64,000 nucleotides of DNA. Origin: Sva-07 sp963710625. GTDB taxonomy: Bacteria > Actinomycetota > Acidimicrobiia > Acidimicrobiales > Ilumatobacteraceae. A program made the translations under genes and the position numbers. The stretch is taken from positions 1 to 64,000 of the forward strand of contig CAVQBG010000013.1 in assembly GCA_963710625.1 (NCBI GenBank). Direction: 5' to 3'. Positions 1 to 13,744 of this stretch are shown here, piece after piece. The notes under the pieces were generated by a model that did no database searches, was not told the origin of the DNA, and saw nothing but the letters and a program-made list of their open reading frames with translations. Numbering within the stretch: the first letter of the stretch is position 1; each line of letters opens with the position of its first letter.

Positions 1-3184
<3,184 letters not shown>

Positions 3185-3185
<1 letters not shown>

Positions 3186-4300
3186 CAGCGGATCCCCTTC
3201 GAGTTGCCGGTGACGGACGTTGCCCGCCGCATCATCTCGGCGAATTCGTCGAACAGATAGTGCGAGTCGTGCGGTCCCGGGTTGGCCTCCGGATGGTGCT
3301 GCACGCTGAACGCGAGTTCTCCGGTCACCTGCAAGCCCTCGCAGACCCCGTCGTTGAGGTTGACGTGGGTCATCGTCGCCTTGCCCGCGAGCGAGTCGGG
3401 GTCGACCGCGAAGTTGTGGTTCTGGCTCGTGATCTCGACCTTGCCGGTGCCGAGGTTCTTGACGGGATGGTTGCCCCCGTGGTGGCCGAAGGGCAGCTTG
3501 ACCGTGCCGGCGCCGATGGCGCGTCCGAGGAGCTGGTGTCCGAGGCAGATCCCGAAGATCGGGACGTTGCCGATCAGGCCGGTGATCGTGTCGACGGCGT
3601 ACGGCACGGTCGCCGGGTCGCCGGGGCCATTGCTCAGGAACACGCCGTCGGGCCCGCGGGCGAGGATGTCGGCGGCCGTGGTGCCGGCAGGGACGACCTC
3701 GACCGTTCCGAAGCGGCTGAGGTTGACGCCGATGTTGCGCTTCATGCCGTAGTCGACCGCGACGATCCGGGTGCGGTTGTCGGGGTCGAGGGCCTCGATC
3801 GTGTAGCCCTCGCCGATCGTCACCTGAGAGACGAGATCGACGCCGTCGGTGCCGGGCTCGGATGCTGCCGCGGCGAGGAGCTCCGCCTCCGCCGCGGAAC
3901 CGAACGCTCCCGGCATCGCGCCGGTGTCGCGCAGCAACCGGGTGAGCCGCCGGGTGTCGATGCCGCCGATGCCTGGCACGTCGTGGTGACGCAGCATCGA
4001 GTCGAGGCTGGTCTCGGCGCGGTGGTTGCTGTGGCGCCGTGCGAGCTCGCGCACGACGATCCCACGGCAGAACGTGCCGCGCGACTCGAAGTCGGCGGCG
4101 TTGGTGCCGTAGTTGCCGATGTGCGGCGTGGTGAACGTGATGATCTGCCCTGCGTAGCTCGGGTCGGTGATCACCTCCTGGTAGCCGCTGAGCACCGTGT
4201 TGAAGACGACCTCGCCGGTCGCGACCGGACGTTCCGCTCCGATCAGTTCGCCTTCGAACACGCTGCCGTCGGCCAGCACGAGTGCGCCCTCGCGAATCAT
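3185..4300 (-). CDS. carA: Carbamoyl phosphate synthase small (glutaminase) subunit
   Basis: Hydrolyses glutamine and passes ammonia to CarB. It is 371 aa, the usual family length. The N-terminal CPSase small domain is followed by a class I glutamine amidotransferase domain with the nucleophile elbow FGICLGHQ (Cys about 252) and a His/Glu pair in VQHHPEANPGP. I chose the ATG at 4300, preceded by a purine-rich GGCGGGGGG stretch, because its product starts MIREGALVLADG like the family. An in-frame ATG at 4411 would add 37 residues of non-family sequence. The gene follows pyrC by 130 bases and overlaps carB by one base. The 130-base gap is the longest in this operon and holds a possible internal promoter. 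Confidence 0.96.
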
Positions 4301-4396
4301 CGCCGACCCCCCGCCGGGACGTGCGGCGTCTGCGTCGGCAACAACCCACACATCCAACGTCCGGGCTGACGCGTACGGCGACCTTCGAAACGACTT

Positions 4397-4433
4397 TGCA
4401 TGTCCATCCATTCTAGTGCATGTTCATTCATCA
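4397..4433 (-). promoter_or_regulatory. Possible internal carA promoter within a 20-bp-spaced direct repeat
   Basis: The gap between pyrC and carA holds an AT-richer patch with two imperfect 17-bp repeats starting at 4397 and 4417, each opening with the palindrome TGCATG and exactly two helical turns apart. On the minus strand TAGAAT (4415-4410), a good -10 hexamer, lies between them and would give a leader of about 100 bases before carA. I infer a regulated secondary promoter; no -35 box is obvious. Confidence 0.4.
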
Positions 4434-5714
4434 GTGAACCGTCGATCCGTCACGGACGACGAGGCGGCCAGCGAAGACCGTGTGTCGCACCCGGCCTCGC
4501 AGCGCCACGCCGACGTAGGGCGTGTTGCGGCTCTTGCTCGCCAACCGGGCGGGCACGACCTCCCACCGCTCGTCGGGGTCGAACACCGTGAGGTTCGCCG
4601 GCTCACCCTCGGCGATCGGTCGACCGTGGCGGTCGGCGACTCCGGCGATCTCGGCCGGCTTCCAGGACATCGCTGCCACGATCTGCTCCAGCGGCATGTC
4701 GAGGTGTGCCAGGGACACACCGAGCGCCGTCTCCAACCCGAGCATGCCGGGGGGTGCCTGATCGAGCGGCCGTTCCTTGGTCTCCGCGGCGTGCGGAGCG
4801 TGGTCGGTGGCGATCGCGTCGATCGTCCCGTCGGCGAGGCCCGCGCGGATCGCGGCGATGTCGGCGGGCGTGCGCAGCGGCGGGTTGACCTTGTAGAGCG
4901 CGTCGTAGGAGGCGAGGGACTCGTCGGTGAGGCTGAAGTGGTGGGGCGTCGCCTCGGCGGTCACCGGCAGTCCATCGGCCTTCGCTGCGCGTACCAACTC
5001 GACGCTGCCGGCGGTCGACAGGTGCAGGAAGTGCATCCCGACCCCGGTGAGGCGGACCAGTTCGATGTCGCGGTGCAGCATCAGCTCCTCGGCGATCGAC
5101 GGCCAGCCCGGCAACCCGAGCCGACTGCAGCAGTCGCCCTCGTGCATGACGGCGCCCCCGGTGAGACGTTCGACCTCGCAGTGCTGGGCGAGCGTGATGT
5201 CCAGGCCGCTCGCGTACTCGAGCGCCCGGCGCATCAGGAGCGGGTCCTGCACCCCGTTGCCGTCGTCGGTGAACAGCTTGACGCCCGCCCCGGCGAGCTC
5301 GGCGAACGGCGTGAGCGCCTCACCGGCGCGCCCGACGGTGATCGAGGCCGAGGGCAGCACGTCGCACCAGCCGGCGCGTTCACCCTGGCGGCGCACGAAG
5401 TCGACGACCTCCACGCAGTCCTGGGTCGGATCGGTGTTCGGCATCGCCACTACCGCGGTGAACCCGCCGAGTGCGGCGGCCCGGCTGCCGGTCTCGATCG
5501 TCTCGGCCTCTTCACGGCCTGGCTCGCGAAGGTGCACGTGGAGGTCGACGAAGCCGGGCGAGAGCACCAGGCCGGCGGCATCGATCACCTGGTCGTCGTC
5601 GCCTACCGCCAGCGACCCGGCGACCTCGGCGATGCGTCCGTCGGCGATCCGGATGTCGCCGGACCGCTCCCCCGTCTGGTCGATGATGCGTGCTCCGGTG
5701 ATCACGAGGCTCAC
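4431..5714 (-). CDS. pyrC: Dihydroorotase, class I
   Basis: Cyclises carbamoyl-aspartate to dihydroorotate in de novo pyrimidine synthesis. It is 427 aa, typical of the long class I enzymes. Metal-site motifs are visible: HVHLREPG around residues 59-66, an Asp-bearing LFTDDG loop, a QHCE histidine and ATDHAPH near residue 300. The start is GTG at 5714, whose last two bases form the pyrB stop (GTGA overlap), so it should be translated by coupling with pyrB. carA follows after 130 bases. Confidence 0.96.
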   Translation of the reverse strand: MSLVITGARIIDQTGERSGDIRIADGRIAEVAGSLAVGDDDQVIDAAGLVLSPGFVDLHVHLREPGREEAETIETGSRAAALGGFTAVVAMPNTDPTQDCVEVVDFVRRQGERAGWCDVLPSASITVGRAGEALTPFAELAGAGVKLFTDDGNGVQDPLLMRRALEYASGLDITLAQHCEVERLTGGAVMHEGDCCSRLGLPGWPSIAEELMLHRDIELVRLTGVGMHFLHLSTAGSVELVRAAKADGLPVTAEATPHHFSLTDESLASYDALYKVNPPLRTPADIAAIRAGLADGTIDAIATDHAPHAAETKERPLDQAPPGMLGLETALGVSLAHLDMPLEQIVAAMSWKPAEIAGVADRHGRPIAEGEPANLTVFDPDERWEVVPARLASKSRNTPYVGVALRGRVRHTVFAGRLVVRDGSTVH

Positions 5715-6685
5715 AGTGCGTCTCCTTCCGGTAGGCCCGCCGCCGGGGCGAGCGCCGAGCCGGAGCCCAGCAGGTCGAACAGCACGGCCATCCGAACGGC
5801 GATGCCGTTGGTGACCTGTTGGGTGATCACGGCGCCGGGGAGTTCACTCGGGTCGACGGCGATCTCGACACCCCGGTTCATCGGGCCTGGATGCATCACG
5901 AGCGTCTGCGGGGCGAGCCTCGCAGCCCGCTCCGGTGTGAGCCCGAAGCGGGCCGTGTACTCCCGCAGGTTCGGTACCAGCGCCTCGTTCATGCGTTCCT
6001 GCTGCATCCGCAGGAGGTAGAGCACATCGAGCTCGCCGATCACGTCGTCGAGGCGATCGGTGACCGCATCGGCGAAACGTTCCCCGATGTCGGGCGGCAG
6101 GAGCGTGCGGGGAGCGACCACCGTGACGTGGGCGCCGAGCTGCCGGAACGCCGCAACGGTGCTGCGCGCCACCCGGCTGTGCTTGACGTCGCCGACGATC
6201 GCCATCCGCAGCCCGTCGAATCCTCCCGAACGGCCGAGCGCGGTGCGGACGGTGTACGCGTCGAGCAGCGCCTGTGTGGGGTGGGCGTGCCAGCCGTCGC
6301 CGGCGTTGATCACGCTGGCCGTGGTCCAACCGGAGATCAGCTGTGGCGCCCCGCTCGAACGGTGGCGCACGATGAACGCATCCACACCCATCGCCGCGAT
6401 CGTCTCGATCGTGTCGCGGAGGCTCTCCCCCTTGTTGAGACTCGACTGCGACGCGGCGAACGTCATCGTGTCGGCAGACAGGCGCTTGGCGGCGGTCTCG
6501 AAGCTGAGCCGCGTCCGCGTGGAGTCCTCGAAGAACACGCTGCAGACGGTCTTGCCGCGCAGCGCGGGCACCTTCGGGTTCGGCCGGCGGTTCACCTCGG
6601 CCATGTGATCGGCGAGGTCGAGGATCCGGGAGATGCCGGCTGCGCCGAGGTCGTCGATCGTGAGGAGCGATCGTGTCGCCGTCAC
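5711..6685 (-). CDS. pyrB: Aspartate carbamoyltransferase catalytic chain
   Basis: Condenses carbamoyl phosphate with aspartate. It is 324 aa. The carbamoyl-phosphate loop STRTR is at residues 55-59, the QSSLNKGES loop and HPTQALLD follow, and HPGPMNRG lies near the C-terminus. The GTG start at 6685 overlaps the pyrR stop by four bases (GTGA) and gives a product starting MTATRSLLTIDDLG, as in the family; a much longer open frame upstream is antisense-like filler. No pyrI regulatory chain is present nearby. Confidence 0.96.
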   Translation of the reverse strand: MTATRSLLTIDDLGAAGISRILDLADHMAEVNRRPNPKVPALRGKTVCSVFFEDSTRTRLSFETAAKRLSADTMTFAASQSSLNKGESLRDTIETIAAMGVDAFIVRHRSSGAPQLISGWTTASVINAGDGWHAHPTQALLDAYTVRTALGRSGGFDGLRMAIVGDVKHSRVARSTVAAFRQLGAHVTVVAPRTLLPPDIGERFADAVTDRLDDVIGELDVLYLLRMQQERMNEALVPNLREYTARFGLTPERAARLAPQTLVMHPGPMNRGVEIAVDPSELPGAVITQQVTNGIAVRMAVLFDLLGSGSALAPAAGLPEGDAL

Positions 6686-7218
6686 GACGCACCTCGTCCG
6701 CCGGCGGTGCCGCCGGCGATCACGACGCCGTCCGATGTTGCGGTCACGTCCTCGTCGGTGCTCGTGGGCAGGTTCTTGCCCACGAAGTCGGGGCGGATCG
6801 GGAGCTCGCGGTGCCCACGGTCGACCAGGACCGCCAGCTGGACGGCTCGCGGTCGGCCGTAGTCGGCGACCGCATCCAGCGCCGCCCGCACGGTCCGCCC
6901 GGTGTAGAGCACGTCGTCGACCAGCACGACGGTGGCTCCGTCGAGATCGAAGGCGAGGTCGCTGACCGCTCCGGGTGACACGGGGCGCAGTCCGATGTCG
7001 TCGCGGTACAGGCTGGCGTCGACCGAACCGACCGGAACAGTGGTCTCGATCCGCGCGATCTCGTCGCCGAGGGCGGATGCCAGCCACACGCCGCCCTGCT
7101 GGATCCCCACGAGGACCACGCCGTCGAGGCCCCGATTGCGTTCGATGATCTCGTGGGCGATGCGGGTGATCGCTCGCCGCACGTCGTCGGGCCCGAGGAC
7201 CCGCTTGTCGTTCGTCAT
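6682..7218 (-). CDS. pyrR: Bifunctional pyr operon regulator / uracil phosphoribosyltransferase
   Basis: UMP-dependent RNA-binding regulator of the pyr operon, usually with uracil phosphoribosyltransferase activity. It is 178 aa with the PRPP-binding motif VVLVDDVLYTGRTV around residues 97-110. ATG at 7218 has a strong Shine-Dalgarno sequence GGAGGA (7229-7224) five bases away. The leader carries a PyrR-binding loop that overlaps this site, so PyrR probably represses its own operon at translation, as reported for Mycobacterium. It is the first gene of pyrR-pyrB-pyrC-carA-carB and overlaps pyrB by GTGA. Confidence 0.96.
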   Translation of the reverse strand: MTNDKRVLGPDDVRRAITRIAHEIIERNRGLDGVVLVGIQQGGVWLASALGDEIARIETTVPVGSVDASLYRDDIGLRPVSPGAVSDLAFDLDGATVVLVDDVLYTGRTVRAALDAVADYGRPRAVQLAVLVDRGHRELPIRPDFVGKNLPTSTDEDVTATSDGVVIAGGTAGGRGAS

Positions 7219-7227
7219 GTTGCTCCT

Positions 7228-7258
7228 CCGTGCGAGCCTCACGGGACCCGCTTCACGG
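7228..7258 (-). promoter_or_regulatory. PyrR-binding loop in the pyrR leader, overlapping the ribosome binding site
   Basis: Read on the minus strand, 7246-7235 is UCCCGUGAGGCU, matching all fixed positions of the PyrR recognition core UCCNGNGAGGYU. An upper stem GCGGG (7251-7247) pairs with CUCGC (7236-7232). A GAA bulge (7254-7252) separates it from a lower stem CCGU (7258-7255) pairing with ACGG (7231-7228). The last two bases of that lower arm are the first two G of the Shine-Dalgarno sequence GGAGGA. PyrR-UMP binding would therefore hide the ribosome site. The motif is seen directly; the mechanism is inferred from known PyrR systems. Confidence 0.85.
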
Positions 7259-7267
7259 TGCTTCCCG

Positions 7268-7287
7268 AAGGTAGCAGCAACTACCGT
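7268..7287. promoter_or_regulatory. Divergent promoter pair: pyrR and amidohydrolase
   Basis: TACCTT (7273-7268, minus) sits about 50 bases before the pyrR ATG and would start the mRNA close to base 7261, giving a leader made almost wholly of the PyrR loop and Shine-Dalgarno site. TACCGT (7282-7287, plus) is followed by six bases and the amidohydrolase ATG, a leaderless arrangement. The two hexamers are eight bases apart. Confidence 0.55.
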
Positions 7288-7293
7288 GACGGG

Positions 7294-9021
<1,728 letters not shown>

Positions 9022-9034
9022 CCGCTGGCGTGAC

Positions 9035-10582
9035 TCAGGTGGGCAGCTCGACCGAACGATCGCGTTCGTACAGCGCCCACAGGTCGTTGCGGTCGACCTC
9101 GACGAAGGCGTCCTCGATCGCCGTCCAGTCGGCGACGAGCTGCTCGTCGCGGATGACCGGCAGCATCACGTAGTCGACCCGGTCGGCCCGGCCGTCGAGG
9201 CGAGTGCCCTCCATCGAATCGTCCGGGCCGTAGAGCACCACACGGAACGGAACCGGGAACTGGTAGATCTCGTCGCGGTACGCGAGATGGGGCGTCAGCC
9301 GGTAGTTGGCCGCGACGACCGCGTCGCTCGGGATGTCGTCGAGGAGTTCGCGCGCCGCGACGGCGAAGACGTTGTCGGGATCGCCGTGCCACGACTCGGT
9401 GCGCCCCAGCGGCGACGGTGCCCACAGGTACGCGCCGGTCATCGATGCGAGGGCGAGCACGGCCACGGCCAGATGCCGGGCGTGCACCGGCAACTCCCGA
9501 CCCCGGACGCTCAGGCGACGGTCGTGCATCGCCCCGATCGCATAGACCGTGCCGATCGCCAGCGCCGGCACCGCGATCAGGCTGTAGTGGTAGTCGATCT
9601 GGTACTGGTACCAGAAGGTGCTCAGGATGTTCGTGAACAGCACGAGACCGCTGATCAACGCCACGTCCGGCAGCCGGAGGAAGAGCCACGCGAACGGCGC
9701 GGTCATCTGCACCAGGTACCACGGCCTCCCGTCGCTGCGGAGGTGCTCGACGAGCTGCGTCGGGTTGGTGATCGCGGTGTCGATCACGCCGGTCGGACCA
9801 CCGAACGGGATGCGCCACCCGTTGCGCGTCGGCACGCCGATCAGGCTGCGCATGACCACGAGCATCGCCACCGCCATGAACGCAAGACTCCCGGCCACCG
9901 TCAGCAACCCGATGCGCCGATCGCGCCGGAGCGTCACCCAGATCCCGAGCGGCACGACCACCAGCGACACGTCCTCCTTCACCAGCAACGACAGCACAAC
10001 GAACGCGGCGTAGAGCCGCCACTTGCGTTCGAGCGCGCCGTAGATCGCGAACCCGACGAAGACGCCCACGAACGCGTCCGGGTGAAAGTTCTCGAGGTTC
10101 GTCCAGGCCACTGCTGGATGCAGGAGATAGGTCGCGGCCCCGACGAGGGCGAGCCACTCGGAACCGAGCCGTCGGCGACCGTAGAGGAACACCGGGATCG
10201 CGCCCGCTGCGATCGCCGCCGACTGGGCCGTGAACATGATCCAGGCCCCGGGGGCGATCCAGTACAACGGCACGAGGAACAGCAGCACGAACGACGTGTG
10301 GTCGCCGAAGAGGTTGCGACCCATCAGGGTGACGAACGGCGCCTCGAACCTCGAGAGCAGCCACATGCCCTGGTCGTAGAGGGCCGAGTCGTAGGTTGCG
10401 GTTCCGAGGGCGTGGTGGGTGTCGAGCGAGCGAACGCTGAAGTACCACGTCCAGCCGAGCACCGCGGCGGCGAGCAGGACCTGCGGGGCGGGCGGTGGCG
10501 GGATCCGGTGCCACCACCGCGCCGGTGAAGGCGCGTCGGCAAGCTCGTCCGTCAACGGATCGAGCGCCGACGTCTCGGTCAT
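9035..10582 (-). CDS. DUF2079 polytopic membrane protein
   Basis: Integral membrane protein of 515 aa, matching DUF2079 in its YDSALYDQGMW region, LHPAV loop and KEDVSL motif. It has roughly ten hydrophobic segments (for example VALISGLVLFTNIL) and a soluble C-terminal part. DUF2079 proteins resemble GT-C-type glycosyltransferases, but no activity is established. ATG at 10582 is four bases after the nusB stop, so it is the last gene of the aro-efp-nusB transcription unit. Its job in that unit is unknown. Confidence 0.82.
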   Translation of the reverse strand: MTETSALDPLTDELADAPSPARWWHRIPPPPAPQVLLAAAVLGWTWYFSVRSLDTHHALGTATYDSALYDQGMWLLSRFEAPFVTLMGRNLFGDHTSFVLLFLVPLYWIAPGAWIMFTAQSAAIAAGAIPVFLYGRRRLGSEWLALVGAATYLLHPAVAWTNLENFHPDAFVGVFVGFAIYGALERKWRLYAAFVVLSLLVKEDVSLVVVPLGIWVTLRRDRRIGLLTVAGSLAFMAVAMLVVMRSLIGVPTRNGWRIPFGGPTGVIDTAITNPTQLVEHLRSDGRPWYLVQMTAPFAWLFLRLPDVALISGLVLFTNILSTFWYQYQIDYHYSLIAVPALAIGTVYAIGAMHDRRLSVRGRELPVHARHLAVAVLALASMTGAYLWAPSPLGRTESWHGDPDNVFAVAARELLDDIPSDAVVAANYRLTPHLAYRDEIYQFPVPFRVVLYGPDDSMEGTRLDGRADRVDYVMLPVIRDEQLVADWTAIEDAFVEVDRNDLWALYERDRSVELPT

Positions 10583-10586
10583 CGAC

Positions 10587-10994
10587 CTACTTTCGCAGGT
10601 CGTCGACCAGTGCGGAGAGCACGCCGTTGACGAAGCGGCCGCTGTCGTCGGTGGAGAAGCGCTTCGCCAACTCGACCGCCTCGTCGATCACGACGGCGAC
10701 CGGGACGTCGGGGCGGTGGGCCAGCTCGAAGGCGCCGAGGCGCAGGACGTTGAGGTCGAGCACCGGCATGCGAGCGAGCGTCCACCCCTTCGCCCGTGCG
10801 GCGATCGCGGCGTCGAGCTCGTCGACGTGCGCACCGACGCCGGTGGCGAGCAGCACGGTCAGCTCGTCGGGTTCGAGCACCTGCAGGCTGAGCGCATCCG
10901 ACGGGGTGATGCCCTTCGAGTACGCCTCGTACAGCAGGTAGAGCGCACGCTCGCGCGCGTCGGAGCGATCGTCGGGGCGCGGCATGGCAGCCAT
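10587..10994 (-). CDS. nusB: Transcription antitermination factor NusB
   Basis: NusB pairs with NusE (S10) on boxA RNA to allow processive rRNA transcription. It is 135 aa from the ATG at 10994 or 132 aa from the ATG at 10985; both give the helical fold starting RERALYLLYEAYSKG and ending FVNGVLSALVDDL, typical of the family. It lies just downstream of efp, a conserved actinobacterial order. No strong Shine-Dalgarno sequence is visible for either start. Confidence 0.93.
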   Translation of the reverse strand: MAAMPRPDDRSDARERALYLLYEAYSKGITPSDALSLQVLEPDELTVLLATGVGAHVDELDAAIAARAKGWTLARMPVLDLNVLRLGAFELAHRPDVPVAVVIDEAVELAKRFSTDDSGRFVNGVLSALVDDLRK

Positions 10995-11025
10995 GGCGGG
11001 GGTCCAGTTCCTGGGGTGGTCCGGA

Positions 11026-11589
11026 TCAGACCCGGGTGATGTAGTCGCCGGTGCGGGTGTCGACCTTGACCTTGTCGCCCGGTTCGACGAACAGCGGCAC
11101 CTGGAGGACCTTGCCGGTCTCGAGCGTCGCCGGCTTGCGGGCGCCCGACACGCGGTCGCCCTGGACACCGGGCTCGGTCTCGGCGATCGTCAGCTCGACC
11201 GATGCCGGGATCTCGACCCCGATGATCTCGCCCTGGTACAACGCGATCTGGGCGACCATCTGCTCGGTCAGGTAGTCGGCGGCCTCGCCGAGCGCGACGC
11301 TCGGGACGTTCATCTGGTCGTAGGTCGAGGTGTTCATGAACACGTAGTCGCTGCCGTCCTTGTACAGGAACTGCATGTCCTGACGGTCGACGATCGCCTG
11401 CTCCACCTTGATGCCGGCGTTGAACGTCTTGTCGATCACGGAGCCGTTCTTGACGTTGCGGATCTTGGTGCGGACGAACGCGCCGCCCTTGCCGGGCTTG
11501 ACGTGCTGGAACTCGACGACCTGGAACAGTCCGTTGTCGAGTTCGAGGGTGATTCCGTTCTTCAGGTCGTTCACGGAGATCTGCGGCAT
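11026..11589 (-). CDS. efp: Elongation factor P
   Basis: Binds between the ribosomal P and E sites and relieves stalling at polyproline. It is 187 aa, the usual length, with three beta-barrel domains. The functional loop is HVKPGKGGAFVR with the tip lysine at about residue 34; the proline before GKG resembles the Bacillus-type loop rather than the E. coli lysylated one. The ATG has AAGGA six bases upstream. It is followed by nusB after a short gap. Confidence 0.96.
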   Translation of the reverse strand: MPQISVNDLKNGITLELDNGLFQVVEFQHVKPGKGGAFVRTKIRNVKNGSVIDKTFNAGIKVEQAIVDRQDMQFLYKDGSDYVFMNTSTYDQMNVPSVALGEAADYLTEQMVAQIALYQGEIIGVEIPASVELTIAETEPGVQGDRVSGARKPATLETGKVLQVPLFVEPGDKVKVDTRTGDYITRV

Positions 11590-11633
11590 GGTCGGTCCTT
11601 GTCGTTCGGGCAGGGTGGTTCGGTTCGGGGCGT

Positions 11634-12737
11634 TCAGCCCGGGAAGGGCCGCGGCACGGTGTGCGTCAGGGGCCGCGAGCCCGTTTCGGTGACGACGAGG
11701 AGGTCCTCGATGCGGAATCCACCGAAACCGACACGATAGAGCCCCGGCTCGACGGTCACCACGTTGCCGGCGATGATGACCTCCTCGGAGGCCGGGGAGT
11801 GGAACGGCGATTCGTGGATCTGCAGGCCGACGCCGTGTCCCGTGCCGTGGAGGTACCAGTCGAGCCGGCCCGCCTCGTCGAAGACGTCACGGCACACCGA
11901 GTCGAGGTCGCGAGCGGAGATGCCGGGTCGCAGCGCTGCGACCCCCGCCGCATGTGACGCCTCGACGAGGCCGTAGATCTCGCGCTGCTCGTCGGTCGGT
12001 TCACCGATCACGTACGAGCGGGTCATGTCGGAGTGGTAGCCGTCGACGAGCGCACCGACGTCGATGATCACCGTGTCGCCCTCGACGATGCGCCGGTTCG
12101 TGGCCTCGTGGTGCGGTCGAGCGGCGTGGACGGGTCCGGTGGCGACGATCGTGTCGTAGCTGCGGTCGTCGGCACCGTGGAGGCGCATCCGGTACTCGAG
12201 TTCGTTGCGGACGTCGGCCTCGGTGACGGGCTCGTCGACCGTGGCGAACAGGATCGGTTCGACCTCGGCGAGCGCCGTGTCGGCGGCGGCAGCGGCTGCC
12301 GCCATCCGCTCGATCTCGGCGTCGTCCTTGACCTGGCGTTGCAGCCCGACGAGCGAGTCGGTCGGCTCCAGCACGATCTCCGCAGCGAGACGCTGCCACT
12401 CGGCATGGGTCGTCGACGACGGGTCGAGGCCGACGCGTCGACAACCCGCCAGCGACTCGACCAGGCGTTCGTGCAATTTTGCTCTCGAGGTCTCGGCGAT
12501 CACCGTGGCGCAACCCGACGCGGTCTCGGCCCGGGCCCGCTCGCCGTAGCGGCCGTCGGTGCCGAGGATCAGCTCGTCAACCGTCAACACCGCCCACCCG
12601 TTGGAGCCCGTGAACCCGGTGAGCCAGCGCACGTCGACCAGATCGGTGAACAGCAAGGCGTCGCACCCGTTCGGCAGCGGCAACCTGGGTTGGATCATCG
12701 CAACCCGTCGTCCGTGATCGATCGGCCGGAGACTCAC
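11634..12737 (-). CDS. pepQ: M24 family Xaa-Pro peptidase
   Basis: Metallopeptidase releasing residues next to proline. It is 367 aa from the GTG at 12737, which overlaps the aroB stop (GTGA). The first residues MSLRPIDHGRRVA align with family N-termini better than the ATG at 12698. A creatinase-like N-terminal domain contains WLTGFTGSNG. The pita-bread catalytic domain has the metal ligands in DVGALVDGYHSDMTR, GTGHGVGLQIHE, VEPGLY and FRIEDLL. It sits between aroB and efp exactly as in other actinobacteria. Confidence 0.93.
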   Translation of the reverse strand: MSLRPIDHGRRVAMIQPRLPLPNGCDALLFTDLVDVRWLTGFTGSNGWAVLTVDELILGTDGRYGERARAETASGCATVIAETSRAKLHERLVESLAGCRRVGLDPSSTTHAEWQRLAAEIVLEPTDSLVGLQRQVKDDAEIERMAAAAAAADTALAEVEPILFATVDEPVTEADVRNELEYRMRLHGADDRSYDTIVATGPVHAARPHHEATNRRIVEGDTVIIDVGALVDGYHSDMTRSYVIGEPTDEQREIYGLVEASHAAGVAALRPGISARDLDSVCRDVFDEAGRLDWYLHGTGHGVGLQIHESPFHSPASEEVIIAGNVVTVEPGLYRVGFGGFRIEDLLVVTETGSRPLTHTVPRPFPG

Positions 12738-13744
12738 GCCACGAACCGTTCCAGCGTGGCCCGCACCGCCGCCTCGGGGACACCTTGGACCACCTCGACG
12801 CCATCGGGGCCGTCGAGCACGAACGTCAGCCCGTTCAGCGCCTTCTTGTCGCGTGCCATGAGCGACATCAGCGTGTCGACGTCGAGGCGCTCGGGTGGCG
12901 TGATCCGAAGCCCGTACTCCCCCGCCACGATCCGGCGGTGCTCGTCGACCCAGCCCTCGTCGATCCGGCCCAGCTCCTCGGCGAGCTCGGCAGCGAAGAT
13001 CAACCCGATCGCGACCGCCTCGCCGTGAGCGATGTCGTGGTCGGTGGCGATCTCGATGGCGTGGGCGAGCGTGTGGCCGTAGTTGAGCAGTGCCCGGCGC
13101 CCGCCTTCGCGCTCGTCGGACGCGACCACGTGGGCCTTGATCTCGATGCAGCGGGCGATGCGAGCGTCGAGGTCCATCGCCAGCAGGTCGTCGCCGGTGA
13201 GGAAGTGGTACTTCGACATCTCGCCGAGGCCGCAGCGCATCTCGCGCTCCGGCAGCGTGGCCAGGGCGGCGAGGTCGCACACCACGCCGGACGGCTGCCA
13301 GAAGGCGCCGACCAGGTTCTTGCCCTCGGGCAGGTTGACGCCCGTCTTGCCGCCGATCGCCGCGTCGACCATGCCGAGCAGCGTGGTCGCGACGTGCACC
13401 ACCGGCGTGCCCCGATGCCACGACGCGGCCGCGAATCCGGCGACGTCGGTGACCATCCCGCCGCCGATGCCCACCACGACGTCGTTGCGGGTCAGACCCT
13501 GCCGAGCGAATCCCCGGGTGAGCGTCTCGATCGTCGCCAGCGATTTGGCGGCTTCCCCCGTGCCGATCACGTAGGTCTCGGCCGAGCGGTGGGACGGCGT
13601 CCAGTCGAGCGGGATGCCCTCCTGGGTCACGATCGCAACCCGCGACGCCGACGGCGGCAGCATCGAGTCGAGCTCGGCGATCGCTCCGTCGCCGACGACG
13701 GCGTCGTAGGAGCGGTCGCCGAGGGGCACCGTCACGCGCAGCAT
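12734..13744 (-). CDS. aroB: 3-dehydroquinate synthase
   Basis: Second step of the shikimate pathway (DAHP to 3-dehydroquinate), using NAD+ and zinc. It is 336 aa. GIGGGMVTDVAGFAA binds NAD; HVATTLLGMVDAAIGGKTGVN and the metal-ligand motif YGHTLAHAIE are clear. The ATG at 13744 lies inside aroK (13-base overlap), and the end overlaps pepQ by GTGA. It belongs to the aroE-aroC-aroK-aroB run. Confidence 0.96.
   Translation of the reverse strand: MLRVTVPLGDRSYDAVVGDGAIAELDSMLPPSASRVAIVTQEGIPLDWTPSHRSAETYVIGTGEAAKSLATIETLTRGFARQGLTRNDVVVGIGGGMVTDVAGFAAASWHRGTPVVHVATTLLGMVDAAIGGKTGVNLPEGKNLVGAFWQPSGVVCDLAALATLPEREMRCGLGEMSKYHFLTGDDLLAMDLDARIARCIEIKAHVVASDEREGGRRALLNYGHTLAHAIEIATDHDIAHGEAVAIGLIFAAELAEELGRIDEGWVDEHRRIVAGEYGLRITPPERLDVDTLMSLMARDKKALNGLTFVLDGPDGVEVVQGVPEAAVRATLERFVA

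Noticed and set aside
4301..4411. 37-residue N-terminal extension of CarA from the ATG at 4411
   Set aside because: Not similar to CarA N-termini, while the ATG at 4300 has a purine-rich upstream site; the region looks like a leader instead.
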